Part shown: positions 49,168-60,575 of the stretch, one piece after another
Layout: every line of letters starts with the position of its first letter
How positions within the stretch are numbered: the first letter of the stretch is position 1
Source of the DNA: Sepiola atlantica
Lineage: Eukaryota; Mollusca; Cephalopoda; Sepiida; Sepiolidae
Assembly: GCA_963556195.1 (NCBI GenBank)
Contig: OY744533.1
Location: forward strand, 50,210,613 to 50,274,612
Reading direction: 5' to 3'
Length of the DNA stretch: 64,000 nt
Program-made: the position numbers and the translations under genes
Notes under the pieces: model-generated
Database searches by the model: none
Told to the model about the DNA's origin: nothing
What the model saw: the letters and a program-made list of their open reading frames with translations, nothing else

Positions 49168-49275
49168 TTTCTCTTTGCAGCTTTGTCAATTGTCTAAATG
49201 GCGGCAAGTGTATATCATATGGCAGTTCATACAAATGTATTTCTCGACGTGGTTACACTGGACGAAACTGCCAAT
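49168..49275 (+). CDS. EGF-like domain exon (partial gene)
   Basis: A pyrimidine-rich acceptor (GTTTTATTCAG to 49167) and a donor (GTGAGT at 49276) bound a 108-nt exon with phase 1 at both ends, the usual form of an EGF module exon. The translation holds LCSFVNCLNGGKC, then SSYKCISRRGYTGRNCQ. This matches the EGF pattern C-x4-C-x-NGG-x-C ... Y-x-C ... GYTG-x-x-C. The fifth cysteine is missing: codon TCT (Ser) at 49242-49244 stands where TGT would be expected, so one disulphide cannot form. EGF modules occur in extracellular and membrane proteins, and the rest of the protein is outside what I can identify. It could be a live exon of a multi-EGF gene or a relic. A nearer acceptor at 49180 would remove cysteine 1 and break the phase symmetry. 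Confidence 0.65.
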
Positions 49276-49599
49276 GTGAGTATTGTTTAAACATCTACTA
49301 CATTATTTAACTCATATGTATTCTAGTCCATTGGAAAGTTGAAAAATATAAAGAACACCTCGTTGTATTGCTCCTTATTTTATTTATGTTGTTTTTCTTT
49401 GGCGCACTTTTGAAGAAGCAGGCACACCCTGTTTGAATACGTCATTAAAATGTTTACAGAATGTTTGTAGTTTTGTCTTTTATTGTTGGAAAGAAAAAAG
49501 ACAAACGCTTTGTGTGACAAAAAAAAAGATGTACTGTGATAATTTCATTTGGGATCCGACGGAGAAACATACACTATTCACTGATGAAACATCGGAAAG

Positions 49600-50790
49600 G
49601 TAAATTATGGCATCTCATCTGATTGGTTATTTAACATTAAACAATTGTTAATGTTGTCATTCAAATATCTTGTAAAACTACAATTTGATAAATATTTAGT
49701 TTAATTAGTTAAATAGATGTTAAAAAAAACATTAAAAATATTTTTAAATCTTGAGCTCAAACAATATATTATTGGTCAAAGGTCAGGAGAGTTTAATTGT
49801 TGATAGATGTATATCAAGCGACTACACGATGTCTGCGCAATTGATGTCTGCGCTAAAGCCACGCTCATAACTTTCATTGATTCTAAAATTGCTTTTACCG
49901 TTTCGTTTTGAATTGTTATAATCGGGTTGAGGTTATAATGAATGATTGGTCAGGAGTATCCGTCTTAATTATAACTAACATGTGGTTGTGATAAAGGTCC
50001 ATCTGACCCTATATTCAAAATAAGTAGACAACAATTGACGGCATTGAAGATTAATCGAAAATACTTTTTTTTCGGAAAAAGGATATTAAAAAGTAAAACT
50101 TTTACAAAAGGGAACACTGCTTCTTTGTAGATTTTATCCCGTCGCTTACGAGTTGAAAGATACAATAATAGAACGCCTGGTTAATACGCTATCGAAACTC
50201 CAACTGATTAAAAGCGGGAAAAGGTCAGACTATATGGGCGTTCAAAAAAGTCAAACAAATTTTATTCTAACGCCAAGAGATCTGATTGGTCAATAGACAA
50301 ATACTGGGAAATCAACGATGTTTTAAAATGAGCTGGAAAGCATTTCTCATTTAAGTAAACTTTGTAAGGATATGAGCAAGTTTCGGCATAAGATTCTTAA
50401 GAACAATACTGGGAATGTTGTCATGACCTGCTTGCATCATTGTTTTTGATAAGTTTGGTCACAAGTGTTTTCAGTCATAGGGGGAAATGTCGCAAGTAAC
50501 TGGCCCCGATCGAAAGTGTATGTTATTGCTGTATTGAACTAAATAAACATCACGGTGTTTCATGGATTTTAAAGACTAAAATTCGTTAATTTTTATTGTG
50601 ATTAATTAAAAAAAAATTATTTACAGAAGTTATTATTAAAATAAAAACATGCAAAATCAAGCAAAGCCGATTATACTTTTTTTAAATTAAAATATCCACC
50701 TATTTGGTGTGTAGAAAATACTGTTCGTTACGATGTATATAATTACGTTACCAATTTACTTGCAACTTCACCAGGGCAGAATTATTAATA
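49600..50790. other. No gene recognised
   Basis: AT-rich DNA with short chance frames only. If the EGF exon is live, this may be intron. Confidence 0.5.
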
Positions 50791-50799
50791 AACGGAAAA

Positions 50800-50935
50800 T
50801 CCAGCTCCCCAAAAGGGGGCTTCTGGCTTGAGACAACTATTAAAATTGTCTCAATCTAGAAGAATGTCTCCTTTCACTGACAGAGGACAGAAAAGATGAA
50901 GTGTAGTATCAGAACAGATACTTGATTTATTTATT
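50800..50935 (+). repeat. Dispersed repeat with U2-like core
   Basis: It shares TCACTGACxxxxGGACAGAA-type text with the long spacer at 18246-18272. Near 50895-50925 it carries AAGTGTAGTATC, which matches the branch-point-recognition segment of U2 snRNA, followed by an inverted match (AGAACAGATAC). The rest of U2 is not present. Confidence 0.4.
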
Positions 50936-53140
50936 TGCCAAACAAATACAATTTAAATTTTAAAAGGCCAAGAAACTGTAATTATGAATCTATGGAAAAA
51001 CTAATTAAATAAACAAACAAATTAAGAACAAACGATAAATAATTTTTAAAATGAAAACGATAAATAAATAAATAATTTTGTGTTATAAAAAGGCAAAACT
51101 ATTTGGAAATAAATATATAAATAAAAGTATTTATTGTTCATTTCGCTTTGTTTAAATTGTATTTTTGTCATTAAATAAAATTATTTTTAAAGTATTTACA
51201 GTGTAACTTTAATCTTTTAATAGTTATCATTTTTTCTAACACCAAACATATTTAAGAAATGTATTATACACAAAGAACTCTTTGGCACAACAAATAAACT
51301 TTGAACTTTCTTTTTTATATAAAAAGAAGCAAGTTTAAACAAAATTTCTAGTCGATAATATTTTATGGCTAACAAATTGTAACAAAATCGTGTCGACAGG
51401 TGGACATGAAAGTTAAATTTTATATACGTTCAAAATTAAATTAGAATTTTGTATCAGTACAAACAAAACGTATTCTGTTATGCAAGCTTATTATTGTGTA
51501 AAAATAATTCAAACTTCAGAGAAGCAAGCACGTATTTGTTTTTTATGTTATATTTTCCTATCAAGAAAGGTTTGTCACCATCTTAGATTTTAGTCTAAAT
51601 GAGTCTTTGTAAAGTTTTATCTTCAAATCACTAGCAGACTTCCACCTTGAAAACGACATGAACAAAACCATCAGTATCCTTTTTTCAAATACCAAACAAT
51701 TACTAGATCAAAGATGAAATAATTTCCCACAAAAATGACCACCGTCATATGTCTCCATGTAGCGCGTGACCGTTTCCTTCAAAGTGTCTTGTTTATCTTC
51801 TTAGTATCGACCACTGTGACGTCAGCAGAAAAACAAGATTAAATGGAATGGCCTTTCCTTTACGAAGGTCACGGTCAAACCCAATATCATTTTTATTTTT
51901 GAATAAGTAGGTTGTATATGTTTACATTTAACTAGAATGAAAATTAACTGTTCTAAATTAAAAATAAATATATATATTTATGTAGATCTATAAAAAACAG
52001 AGGTTTTATTGACATTTTAAAACACAACAGCCTAAGCGGAACAGCCGTGTTATAATATTTAAAATTATTTTATAAATTGGCTAAAAATGAATTTCCTTCA
52101 CGCGGAAATTTGAATTCAAAGTAAAATATATCTCAAATTCCAACGATATCTTTTTTGCATTTGCCATGTTGTAATTTCTTTAAACCTCTTCAAATGTGTT
52201 CCACATGTACACTTATGATGAATGCTCCTCTTCGACGAATGGTTTCCTCTCTCCTGACGAAAACTAAAGATGGTTGAAACGTCTTAGTTGATCGACCCTG
52301 GCTTTGCAACGTTGTGTTTGTTTCATCCAAAGTCAGGATTTCACATTTGTTTCCGAAGATCGGCGTCGACTTGAATGAGAATGCATGAAACACAACAAAG
52401 AAAGAGGAAAACGATCACAAGAATGTCTGAAAAAAAAAAGGACCTACGGAATTTCGAGACCACTAGTATAACTAGAAGGTTTAAATCTTAATTTCGTAAG
52501 AAGAACGAATTAAAGAAACTGATCTCTGGTTAAGTTAGAAAATATTTATAAGATAAAAAGGTCGTTGTCCTCTTCTTCATGTATGCATTTCTTCCACCTA
52601 TCTGTCCGAGAAAAAAGTATCAAAGAAAGAGCATCAATCTCGTCATGACCATTGCAAATACATCAAAGCATGGACGTGACGTCATGCAAATAAGATCTAG
52701 CAGCAGTCAAATCCGTGGTAACGAATTATAATCACTGAGTTTAATTTTTCAAGATATTCAAAACATTTTAGAATAAAAAAAGAAACAAACGCTGTTCGAT
52801 TTATACAACTGAACTTTATTAAATACGAACCATACATACCATGCTTTGCCTCGTAGTCTAATAATAGTTTCCCTTTGAAGAGAATTCAATCATACTCGCC
52901 ATTGTTTAAGCTTCATATCTTTATTATACTATGATTTTGGTCATCTGGGAATGTTTATTGTTCACATTTTTGTGATCAGAGTCTCTACATAATTGTCGAC
53001 ACTGTATTGGTGTGCAATCTTAGATGGAACATGTCTTTAGAACCAACAAAAGTAAGAATCGGGTGATATTGGCTAATTGATATGCATAATTAGCATAAGT
53101 AAAAATAGATTACTATATAAGTCTCTCCTTAAGTATAGCT
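50936..53140. other. AT-rich interval, no gene recognised
   Basis: Mostly low-complexity AT-rich DNA. It contains a CRE-type palindrome overlapping an octamer at 52677-52691 and a hammerhead-like motif at 52238-52272, both described separately. No exon or RNA gene was seen. Confidence 0.5.
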
Positions 53141-53142
53141 AG

Positions 53143-53216
53143 CAAACTTGAAGGGAGAGTGTCGCCATTCGCCGGTGGGTCATCCTCAGGCAAAACTTGA
53201 AGAGAGAGTGTCGGCA
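53143..53216. repeat. Short direct repeat pair
   Basis: CAAACTTGAAGGGAGAGTGT near 53143 is repeated with small changes about 47 bp later, near 53190. A (TA)n microsatellite and a short (GA)n lie nearby at 53347-53410. Confidence 0.6.
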
Positions 53217-53346
53217 TATTTCTTTGGGTGGGGGAGAGTAACCACACTCGGAACCCGAATAAGTACCTCGAACGATAGCTTCAAACCCAGTGCTTATGGA
53301 GCTAGTCTAGATACACGCAGCAAGTGGATTGAAATTTCCAAATAGA

Positions 53347-53410
<64 letters not shown>
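53347..53410. repeat. (TA)n microsatellite with (GA)n tail
   Basis: A perfect TA run of about 52 bp followed by GAGAGAGAGA. Confidence 0.95.
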
Positions 53411-55140
53411 TAAAAACGCTAACCACCCATCTCTAGTTAAGAAATCAATTGTAGTTTGAATAAATATTTTATATTCAAAAAGATGTTAAAAATATTTACA
53501 ATGTAAAATCCGGAGTTAGTATAAAAATCACCCACCATCTTAGATGTAGCAGATATACTTGCCTGTCGAAAAATGATGCAGCTCCCAAAAGTTTTATTAT
53601 AAACTACTCTCGAAATTATGAAAGTAGACTGGCAAATCACACCATCTCTCAGCTAATTGGGGACGGGAAAGGGGAATTATCAAAATGGGGTAAAGACAAA
53701 ATAAAAGGATTCATGATACCATACGTACTTTAGCTAAAATTGAAAAGTGGAAAATAAGAAAAACCTACACTAATGAGAGAAAAATTGTTTCAATTTTATT
53801 GTACAGTATTCAACAATTATTGTTTAAGCATAACATTGTCAGATCACGCATAACACACTAAATTAGTATAGCGGGAGGGGGTCTAGTTTTGCTATGTAAT
53901 TTTAACGTAAAATCCTTGTCCATCCCGGGAGTGTTCTCTAATACATCATCTATTTTTTTTAAATCTCTAGATTGCTATATCGATTGTATTTAACACCATA
54001 TTATAAAAGTTTTAAAAACAAACTTAGCAGTTCAATATTTAGAGGTGGGATCAGTTTGCGATGTAAATTTAATGTACGGTGATCCTTCTTTCTCGAATTT
54101 CCGAAAAGGCATTTGTAAATTGAAACAACTGTTGAGTCTTTACTATCAATGCTGCTGCCGCTTCCTTCAAACACACGTATGTACGTACACAATGCGCATG
54201 TATATTATATATTATATATCATATATAATATTGTATATGCTATATAATATATTATAATATAAATGAAACTATAAAGATAAATAATTCATCTTTATTTTAG
54301 ATCCTATCGTTATATGAAAATGCTCGATATAATAGATAAATCATTAATATAAGAAAACACATTTTTTTCTCGTAACATATATTATAAACAGAATTTCAAT
54401 GACATTTTCAGTAATTATTTTTCATTTCTAAACGAAATTTCTTAAAAGGATTTTTGTTACAAAATATTTTATGGACTTTTTTTATATAATTGGTGAACGA
54501 GTTGAATAATTTTCTATCTTTTGTAAAATATCATTATCAAAGATTTTTTTCTAAAATTAAAAATCTAGATGTTAAACGAAATGTTCAGATTTAGCAAGAA
54601 AAACACTTAATTAGCGACGAGCCTTTGGCTTTTTATGGGTGAGGTATGACTGTATCCCCTTGCTATTAATAGCAGGGGCAAATCCTAACATAATCAAATA
54701 TGCAGGGCAGTGGTCATGAGTGGCCTTAAAAGCCAGAAATTTGATCTGTAATCTTGAAATGCTCGAACACCAATTCTTTTATAATTCGATTGTAATTTAA
54801 TTTTTGTAAACTCTCGCTTTAGTTTAAAGATGAAAGGAGAATCTATTATAAAGACCAGGGTGTATTTCTCTCACGTCACACGTGTAAAAATAACAACAAA
54901 AAATACAAAAAACTGCCGGACGAAACCATTTCAAATGTTTAGGGAAATGAAGAAATAAAAAAGCAAGTCAGACAACCCCGCGGTTTGAAATGAATTCGAA
55001 ACGAAGTCCACCACTCTATTTCCATCATGATACTTTTTTCCTTTTTATACTGATTAATAAGTTTGTTTATTTCGTTAATTTCCAGATTGAGACGTTTAAT
55101 TTCTTTTTCATTTAATCCATTGATGCATTATTTATTGGAT
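53411..55140. other. AT-rich interval, no gene recognised
   Basis: It contains a single inverted-repeat end related to the element at 56442 (about 53891-53913) and an AT-only palindromic stretch at 54205-54262. A slightly more GC-rich patch at 54612-54770 was not recognised. Confidence 0.5.
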
Positions 55141-55194
55141 GTTATTCTCGCGTTGTAACACCTGATGCGTCTTGTTGATCTCGTACAGATCCCG

Positions 55195-55262
55195 CGTTCG
55201 CCCAAACTCACATGAAGAAGGTCGGAGGTTACACCGACCGAAGCGTGAAAATGAAATCCAAG
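55195..55262 (+). other. Hammerhead-like / Penelope-type terminal motif
   Basis: The sequence ATGAAGA, GGTCGG, loop, CCGACC, GAAGC at about 55213-55248 has the layout of a hammerhead ribozyme core with a 6-bp stem II. Two core bases differ (A for C before UGANGA, and GAAG for GAAA). Penelope-like elements commonly carry such motifs in their terminal repeats. It is decayed here and no adjacent reverse transcriptase frame was seen. Confidence 0.35.
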
Positions 55263-55964
55263 ATGAGAACAGTAGTCCGAATGACACGAAGAAAATCTAT
55301 TATCAAAAATGAATTGTTTCTTTTTAAGTTTTGATACATTTCAGTTATTTTATGGACCTAACCGATAATAATATTTAGTGACCCCAGATTGAATCAAAGG
55401 AAACTTTGAAGTCCCTTTACATTAATTGGAAAACAATGAAGCTGTATTGAAATGTATTTTAATGTTCTGTTAAAATATTGTTTTCTATAATACACAAAAA
55501 TACAAACAAACTTTAACTTTTCTATAGATGGAAGATATTCTATTGGTCGCTTAATACGAACGTACCTATTTTCGTGTGCTCATCTATTCTTCTATAAAGT
55601 GAAGACATTTTACCCTGTACCTTTGGCAAGAGTAAGAAAATAACAACATGCATCATAGGCTACTAAACTCAGCACTCTATTCATCTTATTCATTCGAGCG
55701 TGTTTGAAGAAATTTAAGATTATATTCTCGATCTAGCAATAAATACTACTTTTAGACCACCATCATAATCTCTCCCCAAAATTACTCCATAGAGATGGCA
55801 GCAAAAATATTTTTCTCTAATATTTTACTATCATGACCGAGAAGTAATAAAGAACGGATACTACAGAAAAACGTAACCGTAATTGTTTTCCATTCATCTA
55901 CTTATAATATAACGAAGAGGTTCTCTGTCACAATTTCGGTCGGTTCGTGACCCAGAATTTTTGT

Positions 55965-56240
55965 AAACATAAGAAATAAATTGGGGAAACTCATAACGAC
56001 TTAGTGCAAATGAAATAACTAATAAATAAATGATAAAGAAATGTGACGCCGAGAGCAGGATTAGACCCCACAAGCCTAATGTCTTCAGTCAGCTATGATA
56101 TATTTAATGTATCGCTCTACAAACTGAGCTAAACTCCCCAAAATAATGAAAGTAATTCAAATAAAGATACTTAGCTACAACAAGCGTTCTTAAAACGAGG
56201 CTATGTACTGTAAAAACTGTTTTTTTTTCTTTTTTAAAGT
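55965..56240 (-). repeat. Dispersed repeat with internal tRNA-like segment, copy 1
   Basis: On the minus strand, 56140-56050 reads GGGGAGTTTAGCTCAGTTTG and later GGGGTCTAATCCTGC, resembling a tRNA A box and a degenerate B box. Flanking text, including GGCTATGTACTGTAAAAACTG (plus strand, about 56200), is shared with copy 2 at 58755-59030. It is too long and unpaired to be a tRNA gene, so a tRNA-derived SINE-like repeat is likely. Confidence 0.5.
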
Positions 56241-56441
56241 ATGTTATACATACATAAATTTACAATTATTAAAAAAAAACATAAAACAAATCTGTGATTT
56301 TATCGTGACAAAAAAAGTACCACGAGAGTATTTTCATTTAAAAGACGTTAACATTTTTTTTAACAGCCATTAGCATTGAAGTGAGCAGGTAAACAAATCA
56401 ATATTCTATTAACAATTTTTATTTTTTCTAAAAAAATATTT

Positions 56442-56667
56442 CCTATATAATTTTAACGTAAATTGAGCACCCACTTCGAAACACTGAACGTAATTTCAAC
56501 AGGTATTTCTTGAATATTTGTTTCTACAAAGGTTCGTAAATTTCACATTAAAAAAACATATTGGATTATAAGAACCCCCCACGAAAAATATCCCCCAGAA
56601 TGTTTTCCGTCATTCACCGCCAATTGGCTAATAAATTGGTGCTCAGTTTACGTTAAAATTATATAGG
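56442..56667. mobile_element. MITE-like element with 30-bp inverted ends
   Basis: CCTATATAATTTTAACGTAA and onward (56442-56471) is the reverse complement of 56638-56667 with one mismatch in 30. The 226-bp element has no coding capacity. A related end occurs alone at about 53891-53913. No clear target-site duplication was found. It looks like a non-autonomous DNA transposon. Confidence 0.75.
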
Positions 56668-57155
56668 TAACTTATACCCCTCTAAAATATAAAGTAATGA
56701 TAAATTTAATTTATTTTTTGGTGATTGTATACGACGTCGGTACCAAATCCCTGGCATGACCACGTGACATTATTTTCGCCGGTAAAAAATACCGGCAACA
56801 GGGAAAGATCTGGCATTTAATATATTTTTTTATTTACTTGGTTACTTTTATATTTTTGTAACTTTATTGATGTGAAAATAAACAAAGAACTATTATTATA
56901 GAAAAAAAAACATTATGTGACGGCAACAATCCGGTCGCACAGAGAGCGAAACATTTAATAATATGCTACTACACGTTTCTAACTTTTATCAAGTCAATTA
57001 ATTATAAATTCAAAAGAATAAACGGAAAAAATCACATTTGTTACTTTTTTGTTGAAAAAAGATTCTTTTTTTAAATAAATTTATTAATTTCTGAAAATCA
57101 CTTATTGTCTGTTTGTTGTTTTTTTTTATTTTTAAGAGTTAATTTATTTTTACGT

Positions 57156-57232
57156 TGGTGGGCTTTCGTCCGTGTTTGATTTATTTTGGTGGGCTTTTGT
57201 CTGGTGGACTTCTGTCCGGTGGGCTTTTGTCC
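57156..57232. repeat. 15-bp minisatellite
   Basis: GGTGGGCTTTTGTCC recurs four times with small changes and one spacer. The minus-strand frame through it reads as short HQTKA-type repeats and is not evidence of a gene. Confidence 0.75.
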
Positions 57233-57243
57233 GTACAGCGTTT

Positions 57244-57617
57244 ACGAGCCCTACATGGGCCCCTTGATAATCGGTTAAAAATCGAAAAATAAACGAAATT
57301 GTGTTAGAAACACATTCAATAAATGTCACCAATCGTGGGAAAATGTAATGTGGGAAAATATAATGTTCTACCAGTATTTTGCTTAATTTTCGTTTTTTAG
57401 CGATTATCAAAGCTCTTTGTAATTTCAGCCATTTTCCCGTTCTAACTGAAAGTTGGACACCAGGTTTGTTTTGAACAAGAAACTCTTCAAAATAAGTTAA
57501 AACAAAAACAAACTTATCCAGGTTATTAGAAGAGTAACTTATCTTGCCTTTCGTAACATTTATTTGTTGCCTATTTGTTTTGTTTACCTCTTTTTCATTC
57601 TGTGAGCTGTCGTTAAA
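57244..57617. repeat. Dispersed repeat, arrangement A-C(inverted)-B
   Basis: Three blocks (A 57244-57394, C 57438-57476, B 57500-57617) recur at 59050-59356 in a different order and with C in the other orientation. A 179-codon minus-strand frame crosses the region (57150-57689) but shows no domain and runs through the repeats. Confidence 0.65.
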
Positions 57618-58044
57618 AAGGCCCGAAAAATAAGTAATCAAATAGGTGATTTTTTTTTCGAAACATTGAAATCTGAATTTTTCTGCCAATCATAGTGCTG
57701 TTAAAACTCATATATTAAATATAATCCATTGTTACTTTATATTTAGTTTTCATTTAAACAAAATTACCAGCAAGTTTTAATTATAAATTTTTACATGAAA
57801 AAGATTTTGACTATTTAAAAATTATTATTGCGGCTACTGTTGTGAATTCGGAATAACGGCACGCTGACTTCTAAGACGCCGATCTGAATCAAAAGTGGTT
57901 ATTGACGTTTTTGGTTTTGGTGCACGAATGAACCATTATACTTGGCTTCTGCATTTTAAACTTCAATTCCAGCGATTAAATAATAATAAATTCTGTCTGT
58001 CATGCTACCAACTATTCTTAAAACATTACGTTAACAAAATAATT

Positions 58045-58135
58045 ACAGCTTCAGCGTGACGTCATAGGTTTATGATTTACGTTATATTTCAAGACATAAG
58101 CCATGATAAAAAAAAATGGGAAACATTAAAACTAG
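58045..58135. repeat. Dispersed repeat pair member
   Basis: CGTGACGTCATAGGTTTATG with the following TTTACGTTATATTTCAA is matched at 60468-60575 (CATGACATCATAGGTTTATT and onward), same orientation. The family is unknown. Confidence 0.6.
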
Positions 58136-58325
58136 CGTTGGAAAGAATTTTTAAAAAACTTTTCTATTAATAATATTCCCTAAATACTTTGATTTGAGTT
58201 CAATTCCTACTTCAGTCACGTAAATTATTTAGAGTGAAATACTCATAATCAACTAATATTTTCATTTACTTAAACCATGTTTGAATAAAACAAAACACAA
58301 CAAAATACATTAAAACCCTTAAGTT

Positions 58326-58375
58326 TCATCGTACACGTGAAAACGCCGAAATAAAAATTTGATTGGACAAAAGGG
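58326..58375. repeat. Solo copy of inverted-repeat end
   Basis: It contains ACACGTGAAAACGCCGAAAT and neighbouring bases, matching the left arm at 59379-59424. Confidence 0.55.
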
Positions 58376-58754
58376 ACGGAATACAGGTATCATTTGAAAG
58401 TAACGCTTGATTTTCGCTCACATTTTTAATGAAATATATTAATTAGTCTTAAATTGTATTTATTATGCCGAAATAAAATTCTAATTTATTTTTTAAATAC
58501 TTGAAAAGCGAACGTTCATCCAACGGCTTAATCGCTGGCGGTCATGTAATAATTTCCTATTAGTTTCTTTCACGTTTGACATCTATAAAAATTACATAAT
58601 TTCATTTACAAAAAAAATGTGGTGTCTGCGTTTATTTTATTTTTCCTTCTTTTTTATTCTTATTCACCCGAAGCAAGGCACATTGCCACTCAGACATAAC
58701 GGGACTACTGTGAATAATAAGATAATGGGCATTGTCTCTCTTTCTGTGAGTGTG

Positions 58755-59030
58755 TAAACGTAAGAAATATATTAAGGCACATCTAATCTCTTATTTGCGA
58801 GTAAATAATACATAAACGAACAATAAATACATTTGACGCTGAGACCGCGATTCGAAGCCTCTAAACTTGATGTATATGGTCTGTCTCTCTATCAACTGAG
58901 CGAAACTCAGAAAGATTATGAAACCTATCGTAATTAATATACTTACCAACAACGAACGTATTTATTCAAAATAATCGGAAAGGCGGCTATGTACTGTAAA
59001 AACTGCTTTTTCCTTTTCTTTAATTATATA
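58755..59030 (-). repeat. Dispersed repeat with internal tRNA-like segment, copy 2
   Basis: The minus strand near 58915-58838 reads CGCTCAGTTGATAGAG and GGCTTCGAATCGC, better A- and B-box matches than copy 1. The presumed acceptor ends do not pair, so it is not called a tRNA gene. Flanks match copy 1. Confidence 0.5.
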
Positions 59031-59049
59031 AAAAAAACTCTTTAAAACC

Positions 59050-59356
59050 CGTTAAAACACAGATAAAGTCATCCAGCTTAGTAGAAGAGTAACTTATCTT
59101 GTCTTTAATATCATTTATCGGTTGCTCATTTGTTTTTATTCCCCTTTTTTCATTCTGTTAGCTGTTGTTAAAAATGTTCAACACAAACCTGGTGTCCAAC
59201 TGTTTAGTAAGAACGAAAAACAAAATAGCTGTTCATGAGCCTTGCACAGACCCCTTGGTTATCGGTGAAAAATCGAAACATAAACAAAATAGTGTTAGAA
59301 ACACATCCAATAAATGTCACCAATCGTGGGAAAATGTCATGTTCTACCAGTATTTT
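59050..59356. repeat. Dispersed repeat, arrangement B-C-A
   Basis: B is at 59050-59173, C at 59176-59214 and A at 59233-59356. The A and B blocks have the same strand as at 57244-57617, C has the opposite strand, and the order is reversed. Confidence 0.65.
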
Positions 59357-59380
59357 GTACCAGTACTAGTTTCATCATAC

Positions 59381-59598
59381 ACGTGAAAACGCCGAAATGA
59401 AATTCGATCGGAAAATATAGTCGCTACCTAAACAAGTCGAGAAAGAGGCTAGCTACGGTAGATCGATAACTCGAGTTTAAAAACATTTATTTTTGAACTA
59501 GAAAATTATTTTTCTTCCTTAGCTAACAGATTTCTCTATTATTTTCTAAAGCTTGCGACTATATCTTTCCGCCTATTTTTCATTTCAGCGTTTCACGG
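59381..59598. mobile_element. MITE-like inverted repeat, 44-bp arms
   Basis: Arm 59381-59424 (ACGTGAAAACGCCGAAATGA and onward, ending TATAGTCGC) pairs with 59555-59598 at roughly 80 percent. The 130-bp centre is AT-rich and non-coding. Related ends occur at 58326 and, partly, in the U1 long spacer at 19641. Confidence 0.65.
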
Positions 59599-59869
59599 TA
59601 GACAATTAAACTTGCCATAACTTATGTTTAAAAGTTATCGAATTAAATAAATGCGAAAGAAGTTTCCACCCATTCTAACTATATTAACATTAAAACTGTT
59701 TTATGCTTATTGGATTCTATGACACAACATACTGCTTTGTAATGTCGTATATATATAGTTATCCAGAAACCGATTTTTCAACAGTGACTAATAGTGTAAT
59801 ATTCTGTAATTTGTAGTTTCCATTATCATAATAGTTCCGTCGATAGTAAAACTTATCATGTCGCTGGGT

Positions 59870-60375
59870 TGCCGAGAACAGAATCTTCTCATGTGTTACA
59901 TCTTCCTTTGAGGGAGGGGGTAATGTATCTGGTCTGTTGTCATGAGACAATCTTCCCAGGGACTACCTTCTCCTTTTGGGGAAGGGGGTTGTGGGTAGGG
60001 GATAGTGTACTATTTTTTTCTTGCCATGATACCATACTCGCAAGCATTATAACCTCCTCTATTTTGGAGGGGGTATTGTAGTATACGTTCTGTCATGATA
60101 CCATCCGACCTGGTATTACTACCTCCTTTTTGGAGGGGTCTTCCCAGGCTTCAACTCCTCCTTTGAGAGGTAGTGTAGTATATTTTAATTCGTCATTATA
60201 CATTCCTTCCCGCCATTACCTACTGTTTGGGGGGGGGGGGGGCTATAGTATATGTTCGTTCATCACGATGCCAACCTCCTAGGATTACGTTCTTCCTTTA
60301 TAGGGGGTGGGGGCATGTACTATCTATTCTGTTGCTATCATATCATCCTCTCAGTCATTACCTCCTCCTTTGGTC
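59870..60375. repeat. About 70-bp minisatellite with hairpin cores
   Basis: Seven or so diverged monomers contain ACCTCCTxxTTTTGGAGGGGG-type inverted sequence, then TAGTATA, TTCTGTC, ATGATACCATCC and a CAG/ATTAC link. A 12-G run at about 60231-60242 replaces one hairpin arm. Short frames across it are not genes. Confidence 0.7.
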
Positions 60376-60467
60376 AGTTCATTCATCCAGCCGAGCAAAA
60401 ATATGCGACCGTTCTACAAACTGAGGTGTTTGCACTTTCTTATTAAAGCATTACCTCAACTAAATGA

Positions 60468-60575
60468 TTATAGCTTTCGCATGACATCATAGGTTTATTA
60501 TTTACGTTATGTTTCAAAACATGAATTCAAACATAAGCAATAATAATAAAAAAATAAATGGATAAACATTATCAA
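60468..60575. repeat. Dispersed repeat pair member
   Basis: Partner of 58045-58135, with the same orientation. Confidence 0.6.

Noticed and set aside
57150..57689. 179-codon minus-strand frame
   Set aside because: It runs through dispersed repeat blocks and a 15-bp minisatellite and has no recognisable domain.
58838..58915. Minus-strand tRNA gene
   Set aside because: A- and B-box-like text is present, but the acceptor ends do not pair and the unit recurs as a longer dispersed repeat.
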